Shown here in pieces: positions 7,952 through 15,820 of a stretch of 64,000 bases of DNA. The DNA is taken from assembly GCF_014647875.1 (NCBI RefSeq), contig NZ_BMQA01000001.1:124001-188000 (forward strand). Reading direction: 5' to 3'. This stretch comes from Streptomyces brasiliensis. Lineage in GTDB: Bacteria > Actinomycetota > Actinomycetes > Streptomycetales > Streptomycetaceae. The translations under genes were made by a program, and so were the position numbers. The notes beneath the pieces are model-generated. The model did not search any database. It saw nothing but the letters and a program-made list of their open reading frames with translations, and was not told the DNA's origin. Within the stretch, counting starts at the first letter, position 1; each line of letters opens with the position of its first letter.

Positions 7952-8833
7952 ATGTCCGCACCGAAGGAGCGCCGATGGATCGTGGTGGGTGTCGATCCCG
8001 ATCCCGCCGAGCGGACGGCACTGGCCTGGGCGGCCGACGAGGCCGCGCGGCGCCGGCTGCCCCTGCGTCTCGTCCATGCCGAGGGAACTCCGACCGGCGG
8101 TTACCGGACCGGTGAGGTCCGGCCCTCGTGGGAGAAGTGGAACGCGGCGCTGCACCAGGCCGGGGAGAAGGTCCTCACGGACGCCTTGGCCTTCGTAGGG
8201 ACCCGGCATCCGCAGGTGGAGACCGACACACTGCTCGCCGAGGGCAGCCCCGTGTGGGTCCTGCGGGAGCAGAGCCGGGACGCCGCGGCGGTCGTGCTGG
8301 GGTCACGGCATCTGAGCCGGGCCAAGGAGGTGTTCGGCGGGGCCTCGGTGGCCCTGCCGGTCGTGGCACACGCCCGCTGCCCGGTCGTCGTCGTGCCGGA
8401 ACCCGAGCACGTCACGCAGGAGTCCGCGTACCTCGTCGTCGGCGTGGACGGCAGCGAGCGGTCCACCGCCGCCGTCGACTTCGCCTTCGAGGCGGCCGCG
8501 CTGCGCGGTGCGGAACTCCACGCGCTGTACGTGTGGCAGGCCGGACCGCTCGGTGTCTACGACGAGCACGCGTCGCAGCAGGAGGGACGGCGGGTGCTCT
8601 CCGAGACGGTGGCCGGACACGGAGCGCGCTACCCGGAGGTGAAGCTGCACCACGATCTGGTCGTCGGCCATCCGGTACGGGTGCTCACCGAGGCCTCCGC
8701 CCACGCGCTGGGGCTGGTCGTCGGGACCCGCGGGCACGGCGGCTTCACCGGCATGCTGCTGGGTTCGGTCAGCCAGGGCGTACTGCACCACGCCCGCTGC
8801 CCCGTCGTCGTCGTACCAAAGCCGGGCGACTGA
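7952..8833 (+). CDS. Universal stress protein with two USP domains
   Basis: A 293-aa protein made of two UspA-like domains, residues 9-150 and 157-290, each starting with a VVGVD strand and ending with CPVVVVP. The second domain keeps the ATP-binding glycine motif GTRGHGGFTGMLLGS. The first (GSRHLSRAKEVFGGAS) is altered, so probably only one site binds nucleotide well. GAGGGAGG sits 5 nt before the ATG. Tandem USPs accumulate in hypoxia and stationary phase in actinobacteria. Probably second gene of an operon with DUF1918. Confidence 0.92.
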   Translation: MSAPKERRWIVVGVDPDPAERTALAWAADEAARRRLPLRLVHAEGTPTGGYRTGEVRPSWEKWNAALHQAGEKVLTDALAFVGTRHPQVETDTLLAEGSPVWVLREQSRDAAAVVLGSRHLSRAKEVFGGASVALPVVAHARCPVVVVPEPEHVTQESAYLVVGVDGSERSTAAVDFAFEAAALRGAELHALYVWQAGPLGVYDEHASQQEGRRVLSETVAGHGARYPEVKLHHDLVVGHPVRVLTEASAHALGLVVGTRGHGGFTGMLLGSVSQGVLHHARCPVVVVPKPGD

Positions 8834-8857
8834 GCCGCACGCCAACCGCCCCCGCTC

Positions 8858-9712
8858 TCAGGGGAGTTCGGGTACGACGGCCACCGGGCATTCGGCGTGG
8901 TGCAGCACCGCGTGTGCCACCCGGCCCAGTTGGAGCCCGCCGCGGCTGTGGGAGCGCCGTACGCCCAGGACCAGGAGGTCCGCGGTGGCCGATCGCTGCA
9001 GCAGGACCTGGCGGGTCAGGCCCTCGACGACGGACCGGTGCACCCTGACGTCCGGGTACTCGGTGACGGGGCCCCGGAGCAGCGCGTCGATCAGCAGGGA
9101 CGCCCGCTCCTGGTGGCCGTGTGCCGGGTCGCCGGCGATGAGGGGATGTTCGGCGGTCACGTGGGCGGGGCGCCGCCAGGCGCGCACGATCTCCAGGCCG
9201 CACCCGCGTGCCGCGGCCTCGCGGAAGGCGAACCACGTGGCCGCGCCGCTCGTGCCGGGGTCGCCGGCGCCGAGTACAACGGGCCGGCGCGCTCCGTCCG
9301 GTTCCGCGCCGTCGCCCTCGGTGCGCTCGCCGCGGACCACGACGACCGGTCCGGACGCGCGTCCTGCCACGGCCAGGCTCACCGAGCCCAGGAGCATGCC
9401 CTTGAGCCCGCCGCGGCCCCGGGAGCCCGTCACCACGATGGTGGCGTTCCGGCCCTCGTGCAGCAGCGCGTCCACCGGGTCCGCGGGGAGGACCTCGGTG
9501 TCGACCTTCACGTCCGGATTGCGGCGCCGAACCCGTTCCGCGGCGGCGTCGACGATGTCGTCCGCCGTCGGTCGTCCCTCGTAGTGCTCCCAGAGGGAAG
9601 CGTTCACGAGCCGCAGTGGCAGCCCGTGCCGTGCGGCCTCGTCGATGGCCCAGTCGACCGCGTGGAGGCTGAAGCGCGAGCCGTCGACGCCCACGACCAG
9701 GGGAAGCCGCAT
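8858..9712 (-). CDS. Universal stress protein with two USP domains
   Basis: A 284-aa tandem UspA protein. The first domain has an intact ATP motif (GSRGRGGLKGMLLGS). The second (GVRRSHSRGGLQLGR) is also motif-like but diverged. GGAAGGCGG precedes the ATG at 9712 and the preceding reading is non-homologous, so the start is well placed. It converges with the USP at 7952-8833 and diverges from an Acg nitroreductase. The shared promoter region carries two phased 5-4-5 palindromes, suggesting joint induction. Confidence 0.92.
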   Translation of the reverse strand: MRLPLVVGVDGSRFSLHAVDWAIDEAARHGLPLRLVNASLWEHYEGRPTADDIVDAAAERVRRRNPDVKVDTEVLPADPVDALLHEGRNATIVVTGSRGRGGLKGMLLGSVSLAVAGRASGPVVVVRGERTEGDGAEPDGARRPVVLGAGDPGTSGAATWFAFREAAARGCGLEIVRAWRRPAHVTAEHPLIAGDPAHGHQERASLLIDALLRGPVTEYPDVRVHRSVVEGLTRQVLLQRSATADLLVLGVRRSHSRGGLQLGRVAHAVLHHAECPVAVVPELP

Positions 9713-9886
9713 CACGACCACCGCCTTCCGCCCGCTGCGGATGAAAACACTGCGTTCCGGTTTCACCCTCACACGGGTCACGGGCACGAACCGATGGGCG
9801 CTTCGGCCTCTTGTGTCCGAATCCGGCCCATGCTCCCGTTCCCCCGCCCGGCGTTCGCCGATACGCGGGGCACCTGCGCGAACGAC

Positions 9887-9900
9887 GGGCCACTCGGCCC
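9887..9900. promoter_or_regulatory. DevR/OsdR-like box C1 (GGGCC-ACTC-GGCCC)
   Basis: A perfect 5-4-5 palindrome in the divergent gap between USP (start 9712) and Acg nitroreductase (start 9986). It lies exactly 20 bp (two helical turns) from box C2, the arrangement by which DevR dimers bind cooperatively in mycobacteria. Confidence 0.6.
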
Positions 9901-9906
9901 CCGAAA

Positions 9907-9920
9907 GGGCCGGACGTCCC
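9907..9920. promoter_or_regulatory. DevR/OsdR-like box C2 (GGGCC-GGAC-GTCCC)
   Basis: Second member of the tandem pair with 4 of 5 paired arm positions. Its right arm GTCCC is identical to the mycobacterial DevR consensus half. It lies 66 bp upstream of the nitroreductase GTG. Confidence 0.55.
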
Positions 9921-9985
9921 CCTGCCGTGTCGCCGCGAGACCCGCAGACTGGAAGTGGGTGATCCGGCTCCGAAGGGAGGTCCCG

Positions 9986-10969
9986 GTGAGCACGCCGGCC
10001 CTGGATGTGTCCGCCGTCACCGCGTTCGTCGCGGACGCCACGGCGGCACCGTCGCTGCACAACGCCCAGCCCTGGAAGTTCCGCTTCGTGCGCGACACCG
10101 GGATTCTGCGGCTGTACGCCGATCCCGAGCGCACCCTGCCGAGGACCGACCCCGACGACCGCGAACTGCACCTGGGCTGCGGTGCCGCGCTGTTCAATCT
10201 GCGGGTCGCCGCGACGGCGGCGGGGCGTGAGCCCGTGACCCGGCTGCTGCCGGACCCCGCCGAGGCGGAGCTGCTGGCCGAGGTCGACCTCACCCGCACC
10301 GCGCACCCCGACGAGGCCCTCGCCGCGCTCCAGCCGGCGATCCGGTGCCGCCGCACCAGCCGCAACCCCTTCCGCGAGGACGACATCCCGGAGCCCGTGC
10401 GGGACCGGCTCTGCGAGGCGGCCCGTCTGGAGGGAGCGGGGCTGGTCTTCCCCGGGCCCTGGCACGTGGGCTCGGTCCTGGAGCTGGTGCGGGACGCCGA
10501 GGGCCGGGAGAGCACGGATGTCGCGATGCGCGACGAGACGGCGCGCTGGGCCCGTACGGACCCCGCGGCGGAAGCGAACGACGGCATCCCGGTCGAGGCG
10601 TTCGGCCCCGCCCGGCACGGTGCCGCCGCTCCGGTGCGGGACTTCTCCCTCCACCGCCCGATGCCCGGCCGTACCTGGGCGCGCTTCGAGAAGCGTCCGC
10701 AGATCGCCCTGCTGGGCACGGCCCACGACCGGCCTGCGGACTGGCTGCGCGCGGGACAGGCGCTCGAGCGGGTGCTGCTGCGGGCCACCGTGGACGGCCT
10801 CGTCGCCTCCGTGACCTCGCAGCCCCTCGAATGGCCCGAACTGCGCTGGGCCCTTCGCGACCCCGTCTCGGACATGGGCTGCGTACAGATGGTGATCCGT
10901 CTCGGCTACGGCCCCCAGGGGCACCCCACGCCGCGTCGCCCCGTGACCGACCTGCTGGAGATCGTCTGA
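9986..10969 (+). CDS. Acg-family nitroreductase-like flavoprotein
   Basis: A 327-aa member of the Acg group (relatives of M. tuberculosis Rv2032), a double nitroreductase fold whose catalytic role is unclear and which may sequester FMN. Diagnostic segments are APSLHNAQPWKFRF near residue 21, DPDDRELHLGCGAALFNLR, RCRRTSRNPF and the late QALERVLLRAT. AAGGGAGG lies 5 nt before the GTG at 9986; the frame is open far upstream but without homology. It heads a tight three-gene operon (13-bp gap, then ATGA overlap) with a 50-aa gene and a CBS gene. Acg is a classic DosR-regulon member. Confidence 0.9.
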   Translation: MSTPALDVSAVTAFVADATAAPSLHNAQPWKFRFVRDTGILRLYADPERTLPRTDPDDRELHLGCGAALFNLRVAATAAGREPVTRLLPDPAEAELLAEVDLTRTAHPDEALAALQPAIRCRRTSRNPFREDDIPEPVRDRLCEAARLEGAGLVFPGPWHVGSVLELVRDAEGRESTDVAMRDETARWARTDPAAEANDGIPVEAFGPARHGAAAPVRDFSLHRPMPGRTWARFEKRPQIALLGTAHDRPADWLRAGQALERVLLRATVDGLVASVTSQPLEWPELRWALRDPVSDMGCVQMVIRLGYGPQGHPTPRRPVTDLLEIV

Positions 10970-10982
10970 GGAGGGCGCAGTC

Positions 10983-11135
10983 GTGACAGCGGACACCGAC
11001 CCTGGAGCACGCACGGAAGGGTGCGAACGCCTACGCCTGTATCGCACGGTCGACGGCGTGGTGGCCGTACACCAGTCGCTCGGCCGCACCGACGACGACG
11101 TCGTGCCCCGGCAACCGCAAGGAGTGGACCCATGA
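10983..11135 (+). CDS. Small unidentified protein (50 aa) in the Acg-CBS operon
   Basis: A GTG start at 10983 has a strong GAGGAGGGC site 6-13 nt upstream, and the stop TGA overlaps the ATG of the next CBS gene in an ATGA. The deduced protein is soluble and acidic, with a central LRLYRTVDGVVAVHQSL segment that looks like a beta hairpin. I do not recognise a family. Placement, ribosome binding site and translational coupling argue that it is a real gene; it may be a partner or regulator of the CBS protein. Confidence 0.6.
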   Translation: MTADTDPGARTEGCERLRLYRTVDGVVAVHQSLGRTDDDVVPRQPQGVDP

Positions 11136-11605
11136 AGGTCTCCGACGTGATGAGCGCTCCGGCCGTGAGCGTCGCCCCGCACGCCTCCCTCGCCGAGGTG
11201 ATCCGGGAGATGGGCGACTTCGGAGTGGGTTCCGTGGTCGTCGCCGAGGAGGGAAAGCCGCGCGGCATCGTCACCGACCGGGATCTCGCCGTGCGCGGGC
11301 TCGGCGAGGGCCTCGGCCCGGGCGCCCGGGCGGAGGACGTGATGTCGCCGCAGCTCGTCACGGTCGACGTGAGCGACGACCTCCACGTGGCGTACCGGAC
11401 GTTCCGCCGCGCCGGGGTGCGCCGCCTGCCGGTGCTCGACGGACGGCAGGTCGTCGGTGTCCTGACCATCGACGACCTGCTCCTGGACGTCTTCCAGCGC
11501 CTCGCGGACCTGCTGGGGCCGGTGGCGTGGAGCATCCTCGAGGAGCCTCCCGGGCCTCCGTCCGCGGTCCCGATCTACGGTACGGAGCCCCAGGGTCTGC
11601 CCTGA
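11132..11605 (+). CDS. CBS-domain pair protein
   Basis: A 157-aa stand-alone Bateman module: CBS1 from MKVSDVMSAPAVSV, CBS2 from AEDVMSPQLVTV, ending in a proline-rich tail (EEPPGPPSAVP). Such proteins bind AMP/ATP or related ligands and regulate partner proteins. The ATG at 11132 overlaps the stop of the 50-aa gene; CAAGGAG lies 7 nt upstream. Cotranscription with the Acg nitroreductase is likely. The partner is not evident. Confidence 0.9.
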   Translation: MKVSDVMSAPAVSVAPHASLAEVIREMGDFGVGSVVVAEEGKPRGIVTDRDLAVRGLGEGLGPGARAEDVMSPQLVTVDVSDDLHVAYRTFRRAGVRRLPVLDGRQVVGVLTIDDLLLDVFQRLADLLGPVAWSILEEPPGPPSAVPIYGTEPQGLP

Positions 11606-11769
11606 CCCAGCTCCTCAGCGCATCGATCCGGTCTTCCAGGAACCGGGTGTGCCAGGAGCCAGGAGAGGGCCGCCTGCAGCAGGCGCGGGGCGGCCGCCCG
11701 TACTCCGGCTGCAGGGCACGCTCGTGGTGGCTCGAGCGCGGGCCTGAGATCAGGGTGCGTCGGGGTTTC

Positions 11770-13653
11770 TCAGCATGCCGTCTCCTTGCGCAGGACTTGG
11801 CGCAGTTTCTCCAGGACGGCGGGGTCGTCGATGGTGGCGGGCGGTTTCCCCTCGCCGCCGTTGGCGATGTCGCGCATGGAGCCGCGCAGGATCTTTCCGG
11901 AACGGGTCTTGGGCAGGGCTTCGACGACCGTGACGTCCTTGAGCGAGGCGATCGCCCCTATCCTGGTGCGGACGTCGCGGACGATCTCCTCCCGCAGCCG
12001 GTCGGCGTCGGTGGACGCCGTGGACTTGAGCACCACGAAGGCCCGCGGGACATGGCCCTTCAGGGCGTCGCGCACCGCGATGACCGCGCATTCGGCGACA
12101 TCGGGATGGGAGGCCACGACCTCCATCGCACCGGTGGACAGCCGGTGCCCGGCGACGTTGATCACGTCGTCCGTGCGGCCCATGACGAACACATAGCCGT
12201 CCTCGTCGACGTATCCGCCGTCCCCGGTGAGGTAATGGCCGGGGAACCGGGACAGATACGACTCCTCGTAGCGGTCGTCGTCCTCCCACAACGTCGGCAG
12301 CGTGCCGGGCGGCAGCGGCAGCCGCAGGGCGATGGCGCCCTCCTGGCCCGGGGCGCACTCGCGTCCGCTGGGGTCGAGGATGCGCAGGTCGTATCCCGGC
12401 ATGGGCACGGTGGGCGAGCCCGGCTTGACGGCCATCGGCTCCAGTCCCCGCGGGTTTGCGGCGATGGGCCAGCCCGTCTCGGTCTGCCACCAGTTGTCGA
12501 TCACCGGCACTCCGAGGACCGTGCGGGCCCAGTCGTAGGTGTCCGGGTCGAGACGTTCGCCGGCCAGGAACAGACAGCGGAACGTCTTCAGGTCGTGTCC
12601 GGCGAGCAGTTGCGCGTCCGGGTCCGCCTTCTTGATGGCGCGCATCGCGGTGGGCGCCGTGAGCAGGGCCTTCACCCCGTGGTCGGCGATGACCCGCCAG
12701 AACGCCCCCGCGTCCGGCGTACCGACCGGCTTGCCTTCGTAGAGGACGGTCGTGGCGCCGACGAGGAGGGGCGCGTAGACGATGTAGGAGTGGCCGACGA
12801 CCCAGCCCACGTCGGACGCGGCCCACCACACGTCGCCCGGTCCGATGTCGTAGACGTGCGTCATGCTCCAGACCAGCGCGACCGCGTGACCGCCGTTGTC
12901 CCGCACCACTCCCTTGGGACGACCCGTGGTGCCCGACGTGTAGAGGACGTAGAGCGGGTCGGTGGCCGCGACCGGCACGCACTCGGCCGGAACGGCGGTT
13001 TCCGTCACGGCGTCCCAGTCGACGTCGATCGAGGACAACTCGGCGCGGGCCTGGGGGCGTTGGAGGACCACGCAGGCGTCCGGCGTGTGCTCGGCCAGCC
13101 CGAGCGCCTCGTCGAGGAGTGGCTTGTACGGGATGACGCGAGCCGTCTCGATGCCGCACGAGGCGGACACCACGACCTTGGGCCGCGCGTCGTCGATCCG
13201 CAGGGCGAGTTCCCGGGGCGCGAATCCACCGAACACCACGGAGTGGACGGCGCCCAGGCGCGCGCAGGCCAGCATCGCGACGACCGCCTCGGGGACCATC
13301 GGCATGTAGATCACCACGCGGTCGCCCCGGCCGACCCCCAGATCGCGCAGCGCGCCCGCGAACCGGGCAGTCTCGTCGCGGAGTTGGGCATAGGTGCGGG
13401 TGGCGTGGGTGCCCGTGACGGGGCTGTCGTGGATGAGGGCGGTCCGGTCGCCGTGGCCGGCCGCGACGTGCCGGTCCAGCGCGTTGAAGCAGGTGTTGAT
13501 CCGTCCGTCCGGGAACCAGCGGTGGAACGGCGGCCGTGCGCTGTCCAGGACGCGCACCGGATCGTCGTACCAGGTCAGCTTGGTGGCGGCGGCGCCCCAG
13601 AAACCCTCGGGGTCGGTGATGCTCCGCCGGTGGTGCTCGCTGTAGACGCCCAT
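11770..13653 (-). CDS. prpE: Propionyl-CoA synthetase-type acyl-CoA ligase (ACS family)
   Basis: A 627-aa AMP-forming ligase. YTSGTTGRPKGVV is the phosphate loop, NWWQTETGWP the adenylate motif, YLTGDGGYVDEDGY the hinge, and PKTRSGKILRG carries the catalytic lysine that is often controlled by acetylation. The N-terminus (DPEGFWGAAATKLTWYDDPVRVL) and WWAASDVGWVVGHSYIVYAPLL are closer to propionyl-CoA synthetases (PrpE/ACSS3) than to acetate enzymes. GAAGGAG lies 9 nt before the ATG at 13653. Acyl-CoA synthetases of this type neighbour dormancy genes in other Streptomyces; substrate preference is inferred. Confidence 0.88.
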   Translation of the reverse strand: MGVYSEHHRRSITDPEGFWGAAATKLTWYDDPVRVLDSARPPFHRWFPDGRINTCFNALDRHVAAGHGDRTALIHDSPVTGTHATRTYAQLRDETARFAGALRDLGVGRGDRVVIYMPMVPEAVVAMLACARLGAVHSVVFGGFAPRELALRIDDARPKVVVSASCGIETARVIPYKPLLDEALGLAEHTPDACVVLQRPQARAELSSIDVDWDAVTETAVPAECVPVAATDPLYVLYTSGTTGRPKGVVRDNGGHAVALVWSMTHVYDIGPGDVWWAASDVGWVVGHSYIVYAPLLVGATTVLYEGKPVGTPDAGAFWRVIADHGVKALLTAPTAMRAIKKADPDAQLLAGHDLKTFRCLFLAGERLDPDTYDWARTVLGVPVIDNWWQTETGWPIAANPRGLEPMAVKPGSPTVPMPGYDLRILDPSGRECAPGQEGAIALRLPLPPGTLPTLWEDDDRYEESYLSRFPGHYLTGDGGYVDEDGYVFVMGRTDDVINVAGHRLSTGAMEVVASHPDVAECAVIAVRDALKGHVPRAFVVLKSTASTDADRLREEIVRDVRTRIGAIASLKDVTVVEALPKTRSGKILRGSMRDIANGGEGKPPATIDDPAVLEKLRQVLRKETAC

Positions 13654-13869
13654 CTGCGTCTTCACTCCTTCGGGTAGCACTGCGTGGGACAGCCCGCCTG
13701 TCCTGCGAGGGAGCGCAACCACGCCGGTCCGGGCCTTCCGCGGCTCTACGTCGTGCCCGGACGACGGCGTGTGACAGGCATCATCGTGCCGCCGGGCAGC
13801 AAGTACCACCTCCGGATGGAGACCCCTCCTCGCATTTTCGCCACTGAGTGGGACGGTGTTCACCGGGTT
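13654..13869. other. Upstream region of prpE, left flank of the tnpB element
   Basis: About 215 bp holding the presumed prpE promoter and a 17-bp palindrome at 13687-13703. No supported gene is present. The right part is the sequence into which the tnpB element appears to be inserted. Confidence 0.45.
13687..13703. promoter_or_regulatory. 17-bp palindrome upstream of prpE
   Basis: GGACAG and CTGTCC arms flank a 5-bp centre (CCCGC), 34 bp upstream of the prpE ATG. It could be an operator for a local regulator or a hairpin in the leader. It does not have the 5-4-5 spacing of the DevR-like boxes. Confidence 0.35.
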
Positions 13870-13881
13870 CCTCCGAGGATG

Positions 13882-13901
13882 CCCCGGCCTTCAGGCCGGG
13901 G
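13882..13901. repeat. Left-end hairpin of the tnpB element
   Basis: CCCCGGCC-TTCA-GGCCGGGG, a perfect 8-bp stem with a TTCA loop. IS200/IS605 elements carry subterminal hairpins recognised by the Y1 transposase; the identical loop on the right end supports this reading. Confidence 0.7.
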
Positions 13902-14042
13902 AGGAATCGGACTCCTGCGGAGCAGGACAGGAAATAGGGGTTTCGCCTCCAGGGAGAAAGACCGTCCACCCGCGACGAGGTGAGCGAGCCCGTGGCGATC
14001 AAGAGGCCTCAACTGTCAGTCCTCCCATATAGGTTCGGATGC

Positions 14043-15224
14043 ATGACGCCAGACGCGACCACGGAGGGGGCCGGGCATGCCCGGTACTCCTTCCGTGTGC
14101 GCCTGTCTGCTACCGCGCGGCGCGCGCTCGAAGCCGAGTGGGACCGCTGCCGCTGGATCTGGAACGAATGCGTGGCCAAATCGAAGCAGATCCACCAGCT
14201 CGGCAAGGCCACAGGTGAGAAGCTGACGTGTGGTCCGGCGCAGTTGGACAGGATGCTGACCGAGGCCCGCGGGGTGACGCCGTGGCTGGCTGAGGGTGCG
14301 TCGGTGCCGCAGCAGCAGGTGATTCGGGACTTCGCCAAGTCGAGGGCGAAGGCGTTGAAGGACATCAAGGACCGGCTTCCGGTGCACCGCCGGGCGGGGA
14401 TGCCCCGCTTCAAGCGCAAGCGGGACAGCCGCCCGAGCCTGAACTACACGCGGCGCGGTTTCCGCCTGAAGGACGGTCGTCTGCACCTTGCGGGCCAGAT
14501 CGTGCTGACGGTGGTGTGGTCGCGGGACCTTCCGGCCAAGCCGTCGAGTGTGCGCGTGTACCAGGACACGCTCGGGCACTGGTATGTGTCCTTCGTTGCC
14601 CCCGCGCGGACCGAACCGCTTGCCCTCACGGGGCGTGTGCTCGGGGTGGACTGGGGTGTGAAGGAGACGGCCATCACCACGGATGACGCCTACGATCTCC
14701 CGCAGGCCGAGCACGGCAAGCGGGCCGCGCAGGGGCTCGCCCGCTACCAGCGGATGATGGCCCGGCGCCGGCGCCCGAAGGGCCGGCCCGCATCGAAGGG
14801 CTACCGGAAGGCGCAGGTACAAGCCGCGAAGCTGCACAAGAAGGTCGCGCGGCAGCGGGAGGACACCGGCCGCAAGTGGGCCAAGTCCGTGATGCGTGAT
14901 CACGACGGGGTGGCGGTGGAGGACTTCCGGCCGAAGTTCCTCGCGAAGACCACGATGGCCCGCAAGGCGGCCGATGCCGCCATCGGCACAACCAAACGCG
15001 CTCTGGTCGAGATGGGGCGCAAGCACGCACGGGACGTCCGTCTCGTGCACCCGGCGCACACCACGATGGACTGTGCGCGGTGCGGAGCGAGAACCAAGCA
15101 CGCACTACCTCTCTCGATGAGAACCTATGCCTGCACCGCGTGCGGAGCCGTCTCGCCCAGGGACAAGAACTCCGCCCGTGTGATGCTGGTCCGGGCAGGA
15201 ACCCGGACGGTGCCGAGGGCGTAA
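14043..15224 (+). CDS. tnpB: TnpB RNA-guided endonuclease-type transposon protein
   Basis: A 393-aa TnpB. The RuvC-like catalytic residues appear intact: Asp in VLGVDWGVKETAI, Glu in VAVEDFRPKFL and Asp in SPRDKNSARVML. A zinc ribbon (CARCG ... CTACG) lies between the last two. An N-terminal helical region contains RCRWIWNECVA. The ATG at 14043 gives a normal N-terminus, although the frame is open from 13980. TnpB proteins use an RNA transcribed from the element's right end to cut target DNA and maintain the element. With all catalytic and zinc residues present it may be functional. Confidence 0.92.
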   Translation: MTPDATTEGAGHARYSFRVRLSATARRALEAEWDRCRWIWNECVAKSKQIHQLGKATGEKLTCGPAQLDRMLTEARGVTPWLAEGASVPQQQVIRDFAKSRAKALKDIKDRLPVHRRAGMPRFKRKRDSRPSLNYTRRGFRLKDGRLHLAGQIVLTVVWSRDLPAKPSSVRVYQDTLGHWYVSFVAPARTEPLALTGRVLGVDWGVKETAITTDDAYDLPQAEHGKRAAQGLARYQRMMARRRRPKGRPASKGYRKAQVQAAKLHKKVARQREDTGRKWAKSVMRDHDGVAVEDFRPKFLAKTTMARKAADAAIGTTKRALVEMGRKHARDVRLVHPAHTTMDCARCGARTKHALPLSMRTYACTACGAVSPRDKNSARVMLVRAGTRTVPRA

Positions 15225-15226
15225 GA

Positions 15227-15251
15227 CCACCTGAGCCGCCGGCTCAGGTGG
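15227..15251 (+). ncRNA. Probable omega-RNA stem at the tnpB 3' end
   Basis: CCACCTGAGCC and GGCTCAGGTGG form a perfect 11-bp stem with a GCC loop immediately after the tnpB stop. TnpB guide RNAs (omegaRNA) overlap the 3' end of tnpB and finish at the element's right end, so the RNA would run to about 15325 with the guide beyond it. Inferred by position; the exact RNA ends are unknown. Confidence 0.5.
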
Positions 15252-15296
15252 CGGCCTGAGCCGTGAATCCCCACATCAGCCCTGGAGGGTGGAGAA

Positions 15297-15316
15297 CCCC
15301 TCCCTTCAGGGAGGGG
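15297..15316. repeat. Right-end hairpin of the tnpB element
   Basis: CCCCTCCC-TTCA-GGGAGGGG, a perfect 8-bp stem with the same TTCA loop as the left end, followed by AGCCTTCAA, which is taken as the element boundary. Confidence 0.7.
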
Positions 15317-15325
15317 AGCCTTCAA

Positions 15326-15520
15326 ATGAGCAGTGAGGAACGTCAAGGGGCGGGCGGGGAGCCGGCCCCTCTCGTCGCGCTGCTCGACCGCAGGACCGCC
15401 CTGCGCGAGGCGGCACGCCAGGTCTGTGCCGTGACGGGCGCCGACGTGGGCCTGGGCGGCCAGGTCCTCGCCACGAACCGGCCCTGCCGGGTGCGTGACC
15501 ACGCTCGTTCGCGCAGTATC
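15326..15520 (+). pseudogene. Possible regulator fragment beside the IS right end
   Basis: Directly after the presumed IS end a frame reads MSSEERQGAGGEP, then LVALLDRRTALREAARQVCA and VTGADVGLGGQVLA, before degenerating. The middle resembles the start of a GAF region of the kind found in Streptomyces LuxR-type regulators. No ribosome binding site precedes it, and the frame continues into unrelated debris. I treat it as a truncated remnant. Confidence 0.3.
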
Positions 15521-15555
15521 ACCGAGGCGCCCCGCGCCGGGGAAGGAACGGGCTC

Positions 15556-15817
15556 ATGTCCCGTGTCTTCGCCACGGGCAAGCTGTACGACACCGTCCTC
15601 GGCGCCGCCGTCGCGCGCCGCGGTCCGGACGTGCTCAGCAACGCGGTCGAGCCGGGGTGGGTGGCCAGGAGGATGGGCGGGCCCGGCGCCTCCGACGAAG
15701 TCGCGCACGGCCATGTCGCGCCGTTCGACGTGTCCGGTCCTCCGGTCGGTGCTGTTCCAGGACCAGCTCCTGCACGCACCGACCGGTGTGACGGACGTGA
15801 CGCTGCCGCCGGCGTGA
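15556..15817 (+). pseudogene. C-terminal remnant of a short-chain dehydrogenase (frameshifted)
   Basis: The first frame reads FATGKLYDTVLGAAVARRGP and then DVLSNAVEPGWVARRMGGPG, which is the catalytic-helix-to-C-terminus region of a common Streptomyces SDR: the K of YxxxK and the PG motif are recognisable. After about 60 codons the homologous end (SVLFQDQLLHAPTGVTDVTL) continues in another frame to a stop at 15817. The Rossmann N-terminus is missing, so this is a truncated and frameshifted pseudogene. Confidence 0.6.
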
Positions 15818-15820
15818 GCG

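Larger units (their letters stand above)
13870..15325 (+). mobile_element. Solitary tnpB element (IS200/IS605 superfamily, IS1341-like)
   Basis: A single transposon gene (tnpB) is bracketed by two short hairpins that share a TTCA loop: 13882-13901 on the left and 15297-15316 on the right. A further 11-bp hairpin lies immediately after the gene. No tnpA (Y1 transposase) is present, so the element would need a transposase in trans. The outer limits are estimates: left near the TTCAC at about 13859-13863, right near TTCAA at 15321-15325. Both flanks contain gene debris. Confidence 0.7.

Noticed and set aside
15227..15251. Hairpin after tnpB considered as an ordinary terminator
   Set aside because: Its place at the element's 3' end just inside the right-end hairpin fits an omegaRNA stem better, though termination cannot be excluded.
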